Shown: positions 1 through 6,361 of the stretch, in pieces
How positions within the stretch are numbered: position 1 is the first letter of the stretch
Layout of the letters: each line of letters starts with the position of its first letter
Assembly: GCF_000425405.1 (NCBI RefSeq)
Contig: NZ_AUDJ01000023.1
Coordinates: 1 to 64,000, forward strand
DNA length: 64,000 bases
Origin: Ferrimonas kyonanensis DSM 18153
GTDB lineage: Bacteria > Pseudomonadota > Gammaproteobacteria > Enterobacterales > Shewanellaceae
Reading direction: 5' to 3'
Program-made: the position numbers and the translations under genes
The notes under the pieces: model-generated
Seen by the model: only the letters and a program-made list of their open reading frames with translations
Databases searched by the model: none
Told to the model about the DNA's origin: nothing

Positions 1-2
1 AC

Positions 3-68
3 CGTCGTCGATTGCACTCAAGCCTGGGCTATCAAAGTCCGCAGCAATATGAGAGAGTCGCGGCATAA
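3..68 (+). CDS. IS3-family transposase (OrfB), C-terminal end only
   Basis: The window opens inside a reading frame that ends at 66-68 and reads RRRLHSSLGYQSPQQYE before a short tail. This RLHSSLGY-SP-YE ending is typical of the rve/DDE integrase domain of IS3-family OrfB transposases. Only about 21 residues are visible; the rest lies upstream of the window, so intactness cannot be judged. It would catalyse cut-out/paste-in of the insertion sequence as an OrfAB fusion made by frameshifting (family knowledge). It is followed within 30 bases by an IS3-type terminal repeat. Confidence 0.8.
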   Translation, partial: RRRLHSSLGYQSPQQYERVAA

Positions 69-70
69 CA

Positions 71-95
71 AACCCGTGTCCATTTTATCGGGTCA
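71..95 (+). mobile_element. Right terminal inverted repeat of the IS3-family element
   Basis: Read on the minus strand the 25 bases begin TGACCCGATAAAATGGACAC. IS3-group ends commonly begin TGA and carry a TGGACAC block, and this sequence fits, 3-27 bases after the transposase stop. The element therefore ends at about position 95 and everything downstream is flanking DNA. The left end and target duplication are outside the window. Confidence 0.65.
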
Positions 96-274
96 TGATC
101 ATATGACCGTTTTACCAATCAGTGGACGAACAATTTATAAAAAATCAAAGAACGGTTAAACCTTATTAAGGGTGAGTTTGGAATTTTAGAGTAAAAATCC
201 AATGAGTCAAAGCTCGCGGGCGTATCGAAGTTATGCCCGTGTTTTAGGCGTGAAAATTCAATTGGGAGTATCGA

Positions 275-889
275 GTGCTAGAAGTGGTAGTTCAAATTAT
301 AGAAAAAGCACAACTTTCTATTATTACATTGTCTGTTGTACTTTTCTGGCTATATAAAATTGACCTTTCCGGAGTTTACAAAGGGCTCCATGAACGAAAA
401 TCTAGGCAATTAGATTTGTTAATTAATTGTTTGGATAACCATCACCTTAGTGACAATGTGAAGTTTGCAATTCAAGAAAGTGTTGAAGCTCAATTGTTTT
501 ATCAAAGTCATGGCATTCGAGCTGATAAACCGTATCGTGACGCACTGGTAAATATTAACAAGAAGTATCCAGATCAAGCCCGTTGGTTCTTCCTGAGAAG
601 AGCTTATCCATTTATGGCTTTAGGTGAGTCCGGGCGAATAGAGTTAAAGGTTGGTAGAAAAGATGTTTGGATAAATAACGCGGTTATTTGGTTTTCCATG
701 GGGGTCGTCTTATTAGGTTTTATATCTTTGTTGCTATTCTTTTTTGCTACTGCATTTAAGTACCTACCAGTTCAACTTGGCATTACGATGTTTGGGCTTG
801 GTTTTGTTATGATATTTTTGGGGATGTTATTCCATTGGACTACGTGGGGTAGGCATGCAGCAATAAAGTTGTCAGAATTAGAGATTTAA
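275..889 (+). CDS. Small membrane protein of unknown function
   Basis: 204 residues from a GTG start with a GGGAG ribosome site about 8 bases upstream. One hydrophobic segment lies near residues 10-27, and two lie close together near 138-165 and 170-192. Between them is a soluble, charged stretch of about 100 residues with many Lys, Arg and His. The topology suggests an inner-membrane protein with a central soluble domain. I recognise no family. It is AT-rich like the rest of the left island and unlike the GC-rich backbone, which points to horizontal acquisition. It sits alone, with 180 bases before it and 80 after. Confidence 0.6.
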   Translation: MLEVVVQIIEKAQLSIITLSVVLFWLYKIDLSGVYKGLHERKSRQLDLLINCLDNHHLSDNVKFAIQESVEAQLFYQSHGIRADKPYRDALVNINKKYPDQARWFFLRRAYPFMALGESGRIELKVGRKDVWINNAVIWFSMGVVLLGFISLLLFFFATAFKYLPVQLGITMFGLGFVMIFLGMLFHWTTWGRHAAIKLSELEI

Positions 890-970
890 TAAAGAATTCA
901 ATGGCGATTTCTAACAATTAAGATTTTTCGTCTAATCGTTGGATTCTGTAGTAGCGCGGTTCAAGCCTTA

Positions 971-1444
971 ATGCAGTATTTTTCAGAAAGGAATGTAGTC
1001 AATATGGAGTATTTTGAGGTTGGTTTTGAGTTAGTCAAAAGTGCATTTTGTGAAACAGATGAAATTAATGTTGGATTTGGTGCTGACTGTTCCTATCTTC
1101 AGATTGCTGACGGTAGTTCTGTAGCCTTTGCTGTTATCTATGATTTGAATGATAATGAAAGTGATTTTATAGAATTGGCGAGGTTTTTTGTACCAAAAGA
1201 GTATAGAGGAAAAGGGTTTGGTAGAGCAGCCGCAGTTTTTATTATCAGAGAGTTGTTTAAATTAAAGAGCGAAATACTGATAGACCCTTTGAGTAATTCA
1301 GTTAGATTCTGGGGGAGCGTCGCTAAAGAATTTTCTGGTAGCGTAGACTTTGTTGATGCTGTAGCACCAAAATATATTTGGACAAAAAACAATACATATG
1401 AGCTTTCTCCATGTAAAGGGACAAAATACATCCCCTCCGACTGA
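971..1444 (+). CDS. GNAT-family N-acetyltransferase-like protein
   Basis: 157 residues from the upstream ATG. The second in-frame ATG at 1004 has an AAGGA 11 bases upstream and is the likelier start (146 residues). The core reads FFVPKEYRGKGFGRAA near residues 71-87, which matches the acetyl-CoA-binding motif A (V-P-x-x-R-G-x-G-x-G) of the GNAT fold, preceded by a hydrophobic beta strand and an acidic loop. It should transfer an acetyl group from acetyl-CoA to an unknown amine. Single GNAT genes are common cargo in accessory islands and cassettes. It lies directly before the first of two related structured repeats, whose first bases overlap its stop codon. Confidence 0.65.
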   Translation: MQYFSERNVVNMEYFEVGFELVKSAFCETDEINVGFGADCSYLQIADGSSVAFAVIYDLNDNESDFIELARFFVPKEYRGKGFGRAAAVFIIRELFKLKSEILIDPLSNSVRFWGSVAKEFSGSVDFVDAVAPKYIWTKNNTYELSPCKGTKYIPSD

Positions 1445-1545
1445 ACTATCAGAGTGTCAAGCTAGCTAAGTGCTTTCTGGAAACACTTATAGAGGCTATT
1501 TTACGTGACAATCGGTAGCTGTAAATGCTGTGTTGCTACTGTTAG
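1441..1545 (+). repeat. Structured island repeat, copy A
   Basis: This 105-base segment starts CTGAAC at the stop of the GNAT gene and ends ACTGTTAG. Copy B (2951-3055) has the same length and the same ends. The conserved middle (1467-1504) contains AAGTG-CTTTCTGGAAA-CACTT, a short hairpin followed by a GAGGCT block. In copy B the hairpin becomes GCG-CTTTCTATAAA-CGC, so T/A pairs change to C/G on both arms. A second inverted repeat, GTAGC...GCTAC, lies at about 1515-1539 in this copy. Confidence 0.5.
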
Positions 1546-1899
1546 GACACAAAAAGTTTATTGTTGGTACCAAGCTAAATTTCGTCGATCACATAGTGAT
1601 TATTGGCCTTGGTAGCCTGCAATTTTCACAGCTTGATTAAGGCTCTTAGGTTGGGGAGGATGGCTCCGTAGTAACGCACGGCATCATCCACTGTGTCAGA
1701 AACTAATGCAATATCCGCACTTTCCTTGTGCACATTCAACTCGCCGAAAAGTGTGTTAGCTTTAATCGTGTCGACTGCAGAGTTTGTTTGTGACTTCAAA
1801 AAACGATATAGCTAAGGCTTTTTTAACCCACGGTTAAACGATGAAGAGCCACAATCGCAGATTAAATTATGATATCTACGTCCTTGATGAGGTTATATT
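1445..1899. other. 455-base gap without a complete gene in the AT-rich island
   Basis: The gap holds repeat copy A (to 1545), a start-less minus-strand coding remnant (1626-1803), and a perfect inverted repeat TTTAACC-CAC-GGTTAAA at about 1823-1839. It ends with the ribosome site of the next gene. The 7-mer GTTAAAC inside this palindrome also occurs at 155-161 and 3694-3700, each time 40-115 bases before an island gene. I see no RNA gene. Confidence 0.5.
1626..1803 (-). pseudogene. Coding remnant without a start codon, minus strand
   Basis: The minus strand carries about 58 open codons ending in TGA at 1626-1628. The C-terminal part reads like real protein: balanced charge, a GELNVHKESADIAL stretch and an amphipathic end VRYYGAILPNLRALIKL. 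No ATG or GTG with a ribosome site opens the frame; a stop lies just upstream, and a different frame is open across the same boundary. This looks like the C-terminal end of a gene cut off by rearrangement. I do not recognise the family. Confidence 0.4.
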
Positions 1900-2916
1900 T
1901 TGAGTCTTTATAAATATTCTTACTGTCATAGTGACAGTTATTTGAAGTCTCCAGGTGACCACTGGAAGACGATGAACTTCAAAGGAGAGGTTTATGAGGC
2001 GTCTTTCCTAGAAAACATGGTAGGTAAAATTAATGACCTCTTTGAAAGTAAAAGGAGAATTGTTTCGAAAGGCCCTTACACACCAAAGAACAACAAGTAT
2101 AAAAAAACAGGTTTTTTTTGTGATCAACGAGGAAGGATTCTGTACAATAGTAATAAAATATCTCTTGCTGAGTTTGATTGCATTGAGATCAGTGAAAACT
2201 CGTTGCTGTTCTATGAGTGCACGTTGACACAGAAGTCTGAAAATTTACGTGTTCTTAAGAAAGAAGCCATTCGAAAGTTGACTCTACTTAATAGAATTTT
2301 CCCAGGGAAAAAAGTGGTTTGTAAGGTAGTAAGTGATAACCCAGTTACACTTAAATATTTTGATGGGCTAGATTGTTTCAGTACTCTTTTTTATGGCTTT
2401 CCATCTGTAAGCCTTGATAAACTGGCTAGAGAAAGCAGGCCTGAAAGAATAGGTGTTCATTTTGGAATGGTTTCAGCAAATAGTTTAAATAATAGAATGG
2501 TTGAGTTTGATTATATAAAAGAATTTCAATTATTTAATTCAAATCTATTTAAAAACAAATCACTTGAATCTATTAAGATAGATTTGCTTTCTAGTAAAGG
2601 GTTGTATCCTAGATTATATTGGGGAAAGGTTAGGGTTGATAGTTTAGGTGATGAGTTTGTGGGGGTGAAATCTGAATATACCATAGTTTCAGTAAATTTC
2701 TCAAAAATAAACTCGCCCAAAATTAGATACTACTTTATAGGAAAGGGAAAGGCTTCCGTATATGAGGCTTTTAGCCCAGAGAAGAAGTTGAACAAAATGA
2801 AATCTAGCCGAGCAGAAATAACTAAAATATATAGTCAACTACCTGAAAGAACGATAGATGATTTGAAAGCATTAAAAGATGAGGTTCTGGAATGGCATGA
2901 AAAAACATTAATTTAA
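1900..2916 (+). CDS. Orphan protein, possible PD-(D/E)XK nuclease-like fold
   Basis: 338 residues from a TTG start with GAGG 7 bases upstream. It is very AT-rich and Lys/Ser-rich. Residues about 88-120 read EFDCIEISENSLLFYECTL followed by a Lys-rich helix. The pattern of acidic residue, hydrophobic strand, E-C-T, then basic helix resembles the D...ExK core of PD-(D/E)XK nucleases, with Thr where the catalytic Lys usually sits. This is an inference from pattern only. If correct it would be a DNA-acting enzyme, perhaps inactive or with a migrated lysine. Other readings are a toxin or a phage-defence component. It has no partner gene and is flanked by non-coding gaps on both sides. Confidence 0.45.
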   Translation: MSLYKYSYCHSDSYLKSPGDHWKTMNFKGEVYEASFLENMVGKINDLFESKRRIVSKGPYTPKNNKYKKTGFFCDQRGRILYNSNKISLAEFDCIEISENSLLFYECTLTQKSENLRVLKKEAIRKLTLLNRIFPGKKVVCKVVSDNPVTLKYFDGLDCFSTLFYGFPSVSLDKLARESRPERIGVHFGMVSANSLNNRMVEFDYIKEFQLFNSNLFKNKSLESIKIDLLSSKGLYPRLYWGKVRVDSLGDEFVGVKSEYTIVSVNFSKINSPKIRYYFIGKGKASVYEAFSPEKKLNKMKSSRAEITKIYSQLPERTIDDLKALKDEVLEWHEKTLI

Positions 2917-2950
2917 TCCAATTGAAAGGGCAATAACTATTCTTTTTAGA

Positions 2951-3055
2951 CTGAACGTTTACCGTGTCGAATTAGCGCAAATTATACTGCGCTGATAAAG
3001 CGCTTTCTATAAACGCATATGGAGGCTTTATTACACAATTTTCTGTCACTGTTAG
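2951..3055 (+). repeat. Structured island repeat, copy B
   Basis: Related to copy A at 1441-1545: same 105-base length, same CTGAAC start and CACTGTTAG end, and a shared core at 2996-3034 (AAGCGCTTTCTATAAACGCAT then GGAGGCTTTATTAC). The hairpin arms differ from copy A by compensating changes, which argues that the fold is under selection. It follows the orphan nuclease-like gene by 34 bases. Confidence 0.5.
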
Positions 3056-3178
3056 CGTCGGTGCTTTCGACGTTTCAGAGACAAGGGATCCATTTGTAGC
3101 CTTTGGCTGGCATTAATCAGCGTTGTTCGATATGATTTGTCATAAAAATGAAATGTTTGTTTTTACTTCGAGGATGCT

Positions 3179-3610
3179 GTGGCAGATTTTAAGTTCTATT
3201 TTGGAAAGACGTTAACAGGCTTGTCTTGGGGAATCGGTTTTACGCTGGGAGTAGTTCTGGCTGCCAGTTTATACCAAAAGTATGAGGGTTGGGATGATGG
3301 CATCACAATTGATAACCCCGATTTTATTGAAATTTCAGAGCATCGAATTCTAGACAAAGGGCTCAGACTTACAATCCCTGCAAAAATTACGAATAACTCA
3401 AATGAAACTTGGGAGCAGATACAGTTTACCGTAGAGGTTTTTGACCAACATGGATTCTTGGGTAAGTGCTTTGGTTTTGCTGATGATGTAGAAACAACGG
3501 CAAGTCAATATCAGGTGGCCTACTGTAGTGATTTGGATTCTTCGACATTACCAGATGATAGCAAATTGCATTACGAAATATACCCATCGTTGGCAAGTAG
3601 GAGCGAGTGA
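3179..3610 (+). CDS. Membrane-anchored protein with an FxLYD-like extracytoplasmic domain
   Basis: 143 residues from a GTG start with GAGG 5 bases upstream. Residues about 12-32 form one hydrophobic N-terminal segment (signal anchor). The rest is an acidic beta-rich domain containing KITNNSNETWEQIQFTVEV and FDQHGFLGKC, which resembles the FxLYD/beta-sandwich pattern seen in many small periplasmic proteins (a conserved N-x-S-x-x-x-W then V-x-V-F-D). Two or three Cys in the second half could form a disulfide. The likely location is the periplasmic face of the inner membrane. The ligand is unknown. It is the last clearly AT-rich gene of the island. Confidence 0.5.
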   Translation: MADFKFYFGKTLTGLSWGIGFTLGVVLAASLYQKYEGWDDGITIDNPDFIEISEHRILDKGLRLTIPAKITNNSNETWEQIQFTVEVFDQHGFLGKCFGFADDVETTASQYQVAYCSDLDSSTLPDDSKLHYEIYPSLASRSE

Positions 3611-3740
3611 CGGCATCTGGTCTATAAAGTAGATAATAAATATTGAATAACATCGAAGTTAATTTCATTTTTGCCATGTTGACACGTCATTAAGTTAAAC
3701 TTGTCCACTTTCGCTAAGAACCCTGATGGGATGACTACCG

Positions 3741-4199
3741 ATGACACCTAACATCATCGAGCTCGCCAAGGAAATGCGGTCTATTTTTGAGCTAGCTCGA
3801 GAAGAGTGCGTTGCCTTGTTCGTGGGTTCGTTTCGGTTTCCGAATCGTGGGTGCGAAGGGGCGTGTCGTTACTTCGCCCATAGGGTGATGACTCAGTACC
3901 CCGAGTGTCGGGTGTGTGTGGTTGAAGGCTATGATCGACGCGGTGACGAGAGGCACTTTTGGGTGCTGGTCGATGACCGGGTGTACGATTTGACCTGCGA
4001 TCGCTTTGAGGGGGTGTCTGCACCAATTCTTGGGGAACGGGATACTCCGCTGAGCCAGCGCTTTACTGAGCTTAGGTTTATCGAGGGTAAGGCCATCTTT
4101 GACAACTGGAATCCGGGTGAGCGATTCCAAAAGGCGAGGGTGCTCAGATACATCAACTACAAGTCGGCGCAGCCGCACCTGTATTTGGTAAAGTGCTGA
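3741..4199 (+). CDS. Small protein with a papain/transglutaminase-like Cys-His-Asp pattern
   Basis: 152 residues. Residues about 38-45 (CEGACRYF) start a helix as the catalytic Cys does in papain-like and transglutaminase-like folds. About 35 residues later come RHFWVLVDD and VYDLTCDRF: a His at the start of a strand, then an Asp in the next strand. The order Cys, His, Asp with H-F-W-x-x-V-D and Y-D-L-T-x-D-x-F is what small NlpC/transglutaminase-like hypothetical proteins show. Cleavage or amidase activity is inferred, not demonstrated, and no signal peptide is visible, so it should be cytoplasmic. Its base composition is intermediate between the AT-rich island and the backbone, so it may mark the island edge. 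Confidence 0.45.
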   Translation: MTPNIIELAKEMRSIFELAREECVALFVGSFRFPNRGCEGACRYFAHRVMTQYPECRVCVVEGYDRRGDERHFWVLVDDRVYDLTCDRFEGVSAPILGERDTPLSQRFTELRFIEGKAIFDNWNPGERFQKARVLRYINYKSAQPHLYLVKC

Positions 4200-4305
4200 A
4201 TGGCTTCGATGTGGTTAACGGTGACTAAGTGCGATCAGCGGACTTTGGTTTGGCAAACAGGCACGTTGATGAGACCACCATTACAGATAAAACGCAGGAA
4301 CCCCC

Positions 4306-4914
4306 ATGTTTGAAGCTATGACAGAGCTTGAGCCTGTCCATGTCGGCCTGGCCTTTGCGAACTCAATCGAGAGTCATCGCGGCGGCGCTATCCCTTCTGG
4401 ACTACTGTCGGCGACTCCGCTGGCACAGTTGTCATCGACATCGATTGCAGCAAGTGGCCTGGATCTGCTGCTGGTGGGCGGGGCCAGTTCAGAACAGATT
4501 GAAGCGATTACCAAGGCCTGTGATAGCTGCGGCTGCATCGTTGCCTTTATAGATGGACATGGCGGTGACTGTCAGTTGGTCTGGAACGCAATGGTCAACA
4601 TCAAGGCTAAGCTGGAAGCGCACGAGATGCCGGCGAATCTTGGGGTGACCGATGTTCGAGAACTGGCAAGCGTTGCCGATGCGTTGCTGGCTTTTGACAG
4701 TGAAAAAAGTCTGCTGGAATTTTTGCGCGCCACCCCAACGGAACGCCACTGCGGTGTTATCTATCTGGCCAGCAGCAGTGTTGGTTTAGCGCGTTATAGC
4801 GAGATGAATCAGGCCATCGCCGCTGTGCTGTCATCTACTGCCTATTTTGTTTCCAGTGTCTATTCAGCTAATAGTCACGACTGCATTGCCCTGGTGGGAG
4901 TTCGACAGCCCTGA
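4306..4914 (+). CDS. Hypothetical soluble protein, family not recognised
   Basis: 202 residues from an ATG with AGGA upstream; a second ATG follows four codons later. The sequence alternates hydrophobic strands and Ala/Glu/Leu helices (for example LDLLLVGG, CIVAFIDGHGGD, VADALLAFDSEKSLLEFL, GVIYLASSS), as expected for an alpha/beta fold. Three Cys are close together near residues 65-71. The GHGGD and VADALLAFDSEKSLLEFL stretches recall FtsZ/tubulin-type folds faintly, but no GGGTG motif is present and I do not assign it. It is isolated, with a hairpin after its stop and a pyrimidine tract beyond. Confidence 0.5.
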   Translation: MFEAMTELEPVHVGLAFANSIESHRGGAIPSGLLSATPLAQLSSTSIAASGLDLLLVGGASSEQIEAITKACDSCGCIVAFIDGHGGDCQLVWNAMVNIKAKLEAHEMPANLGVTDVRELASVADALLAFDSEKSLLEFLRATPTERHCGVIYLASSSVGLARYSEMNQAIAAVLSSTAYFVSSVYSANSHDCIALVGVRQP

Positions 4915-4937
4915 TACGCCGGGGGAAGCGCCGGTAT
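4912..4937 (+). terminator. Hairpin after the 4306-4914 gene
   Basis: GATAC(gc)CGG and CCGGTATC can pair around an 8-base loop, starting at the stop codon of the preceding gene. A pyrimidine-rich rather than pure T stretch follows, so termination is plausible but not textbook. Confidence 0.4.
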
Positions 4938-4939
4938 CT

Positions 4940-5165
4940 GCGCGTTTCCCCTTTATCTACTTACCTCTTTCTGTACTCATCTTTTTCCTATCGATACCTT
5001 TCTCCACTTACCTATTTCTTTACCTAAGCCTTTCTCTATCTACTTTTAGCTCGTTGTCTGAGTCCCTCACTGGTTTACTGTTTCTCCCTTTTCGCTTTCT
5101 CGAGTCGCTTTTCTTTCACGCCATCCCTATCCGGCCTTTGTTTCCTTTCTTCCATTTGCACCGGT
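4940..5165. other. Long pyrimidine-rich tract between genes
   Basis: About 225 bases in which C and T strongly predominate on the plus strand, with degenerate repeats of the form CTTACCT-TTTCT. It contains one apparent frame (4847-5182), but its translation is nearly all Phe, Leu and Ser, which is what such a tract produces by chance. I see no gene in it. Confidence 0.55.
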
Positions 5166-5210
5166 TGCTTGTTCGCGGCTAAAGTAACGCCAGTTATGGT
5201 GTGAAAGGCG

Positions 5211-5606
5211 GTGAATGTGAACAAGGGCAGGGAGCCATTTTGGCAGCGGCTGGCAAAATGGGTGGTGGCAACAGTGGTGGTAACTGTGGCCCTGTATCAG
5301 GGGTACCTGTTTGTGCTGCCGTCCATCACCGTGGTTAACGCCTCTGGCGGGGCTGTTAGCGTGACGGTGCGCCTGCCCAGCAATCGTCTGGATTTTGGCC
5401 GCATCGCGCCGGGGGCGGATAACACCCTGTATTACACCCTGGCTCAGCAACCGGGTGATTACCGTTATCGGTTGCAGCGCAGTGGCGCCGAAGTCACCGG
5501 CCACTGCGGCCGAGTGGCGGAGAATGAGGTGCACAAGCGAGTGAAGATGACCATTGGCAGCGATGGCCAGTTACGTTGCCTCAGTAATAACAACCTGGAA
5601 CGCTAG
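5211..5606 (+). CDS. Single-pass membrane protein of unknown function
   Basis: 131 residues from the first GTG. AAAGG lies 2 bases before this codon but about 8 bases before the in-frame GTG at 5217, so 5217 is the better start. A hydrophobic segment at residues about 16-36 anchors the protein. The remainder looks like a small periplasmic beta domain (NASGGAVSVTVRLPSNRLDFGRIAPG), with two Cys near the end that could pair. It is followed after two bases by the GrpB gene, so the two are probably co-transcribed. I do not recognise the family. Confidence 0.55.
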   Translation: MNVNKGREPFWQRLAKWVVATVVVTVALYQGYLFVLPSITVVNASGGAVSVTVRLPSNRLDFGRIAPGADNTLYYTLAQQPGDYRYRLQRSGAEVTGHCGRVAENEVHKRVKMTIGSDGQLRCLSNNNLER

Positions 5607-5608
5607 TA

Positions 5609-6148
5609 ATGAGAGAAGTGGTAGTAGTAGCGCATCGGCCACAATGGCGCGATGCCTTTATCAGTGAGTCGGCGCAGCTTCGCCAGGCACTGGCGGGGCT
5701 CACTGTATCGATTCATCACATCGGCAGCACCTCGGTGCCTGGGCTGTGCGCCAAGCCGGTTATCGACATTCTTATCGAGGTGGAGGCGGTCTCGTTGTTG
5801 GATACGCCGGAGATCACCGCCCAACTGGCGAGGCTGGGTTATTCGGCCCGCGGCGAAAACGGCATTGCCGGGCGGCGCTATTTCGAAAAGGGCGGCGAAG
5901 ACAGGACTCACCAGATCCATGCTTTTGCCGGTGGCAGCGCCGGTGTGCGGCGTCATCTGGCGTTTCGGGATTATCTGCGGGCGCACCCGAGTGTGGCCGA
6001 GGCCTATGGCCAGCTCAAACAACGGGTGGCACTGAGGTGTGACCACGACATTGTCCGTTACTGCCAGGGTAAAGACGCCTTCATCAAATTGCATGAGCAG
6101 CGGGCACTGGCGTGGATCAGCGCGCGCGGCCAATCCGCCGGTGGTTAA
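5609..6148 (+). CDS. GrpB/UPF0157 family nucleotidyltransferase-like protein
   Basis: 179 residues, the usual size. The signature HHIGSTSVPGLCAKPVIDI is at residues about 36-54 and corresponds to the G-S-x9-D-I core of the nucleotidyltransferase fold in the GrpB family. Downstream RRYFEKGG and THQIHAF are also family-typical. Some homologues are fused to dephospho-CoA kinase, but the substrate of the stand-alone form is unknown. It is cytoplasmic and starts two bases after the small membrane protein, suggesting one transcript. Confidence 0.85.
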   Translation: MREVVVVAHRPQWRDAFISESAQLRQALAGLTVSIHHIGSTSVPGLCAKPVIDILIEVEAVSLLDTPEITAQLARLGYSARGENGIAGRRYFEKGGEDRTHQIHAFAGGSAGVRRHLAFRDYLRAHPSVAEAYGQLKQRVALRCDHDIVRYCQGKDAFIKLHEQRALAWISARGQSAGG

Positions 6149-6285
6149 TGCCGTTGCGTCGTTGATGGTTTTGGCTTAGGCGCCTGCGATGGAGTGTGAG
6201 TCGCTGTGGGTTGCCGGTTCCCCTTCGATGTCGTTTAAGGCTTGAGCCTCTCCCCCTTTGATCGGTGTAACGGCGGCCTCGGTTT

Positions 6286-6313
6286 TTCGACAAGCCGATC
6301 AACAATCTATACT
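6286..6313 (+). promoter_or_regulatory. Possible sigma-70 promoter of the P-type ATPase gene
   Basis: TTCGAC (6286-6291) and TATACT (6308-6313) are separated by 16 bases and lie about 50 bases before the GTG start. The -10 is good and the -35 is weak. Confidence 0.35.
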
Positions 6314-6361
6314 CAATCACCATAGGCTCTAAACCGAAGCGTCGACAGAAGGGGTGGTGGT

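Noticed and set aside
1441-3055. Calling the island repeats true integron attC sites
   Set aside because: Ends do not match RYYYAAC...GTTRRRY exactly and no integron integrase is visible; kept only as a testable finding.
4847-5182. 111-codon frame across the pyrimidine tract
   Set aside because: The translation is mostly Phe, Leu and Ser because of base composition; it overlaps the real gene ending at 4914 and lacks a ribosome site.
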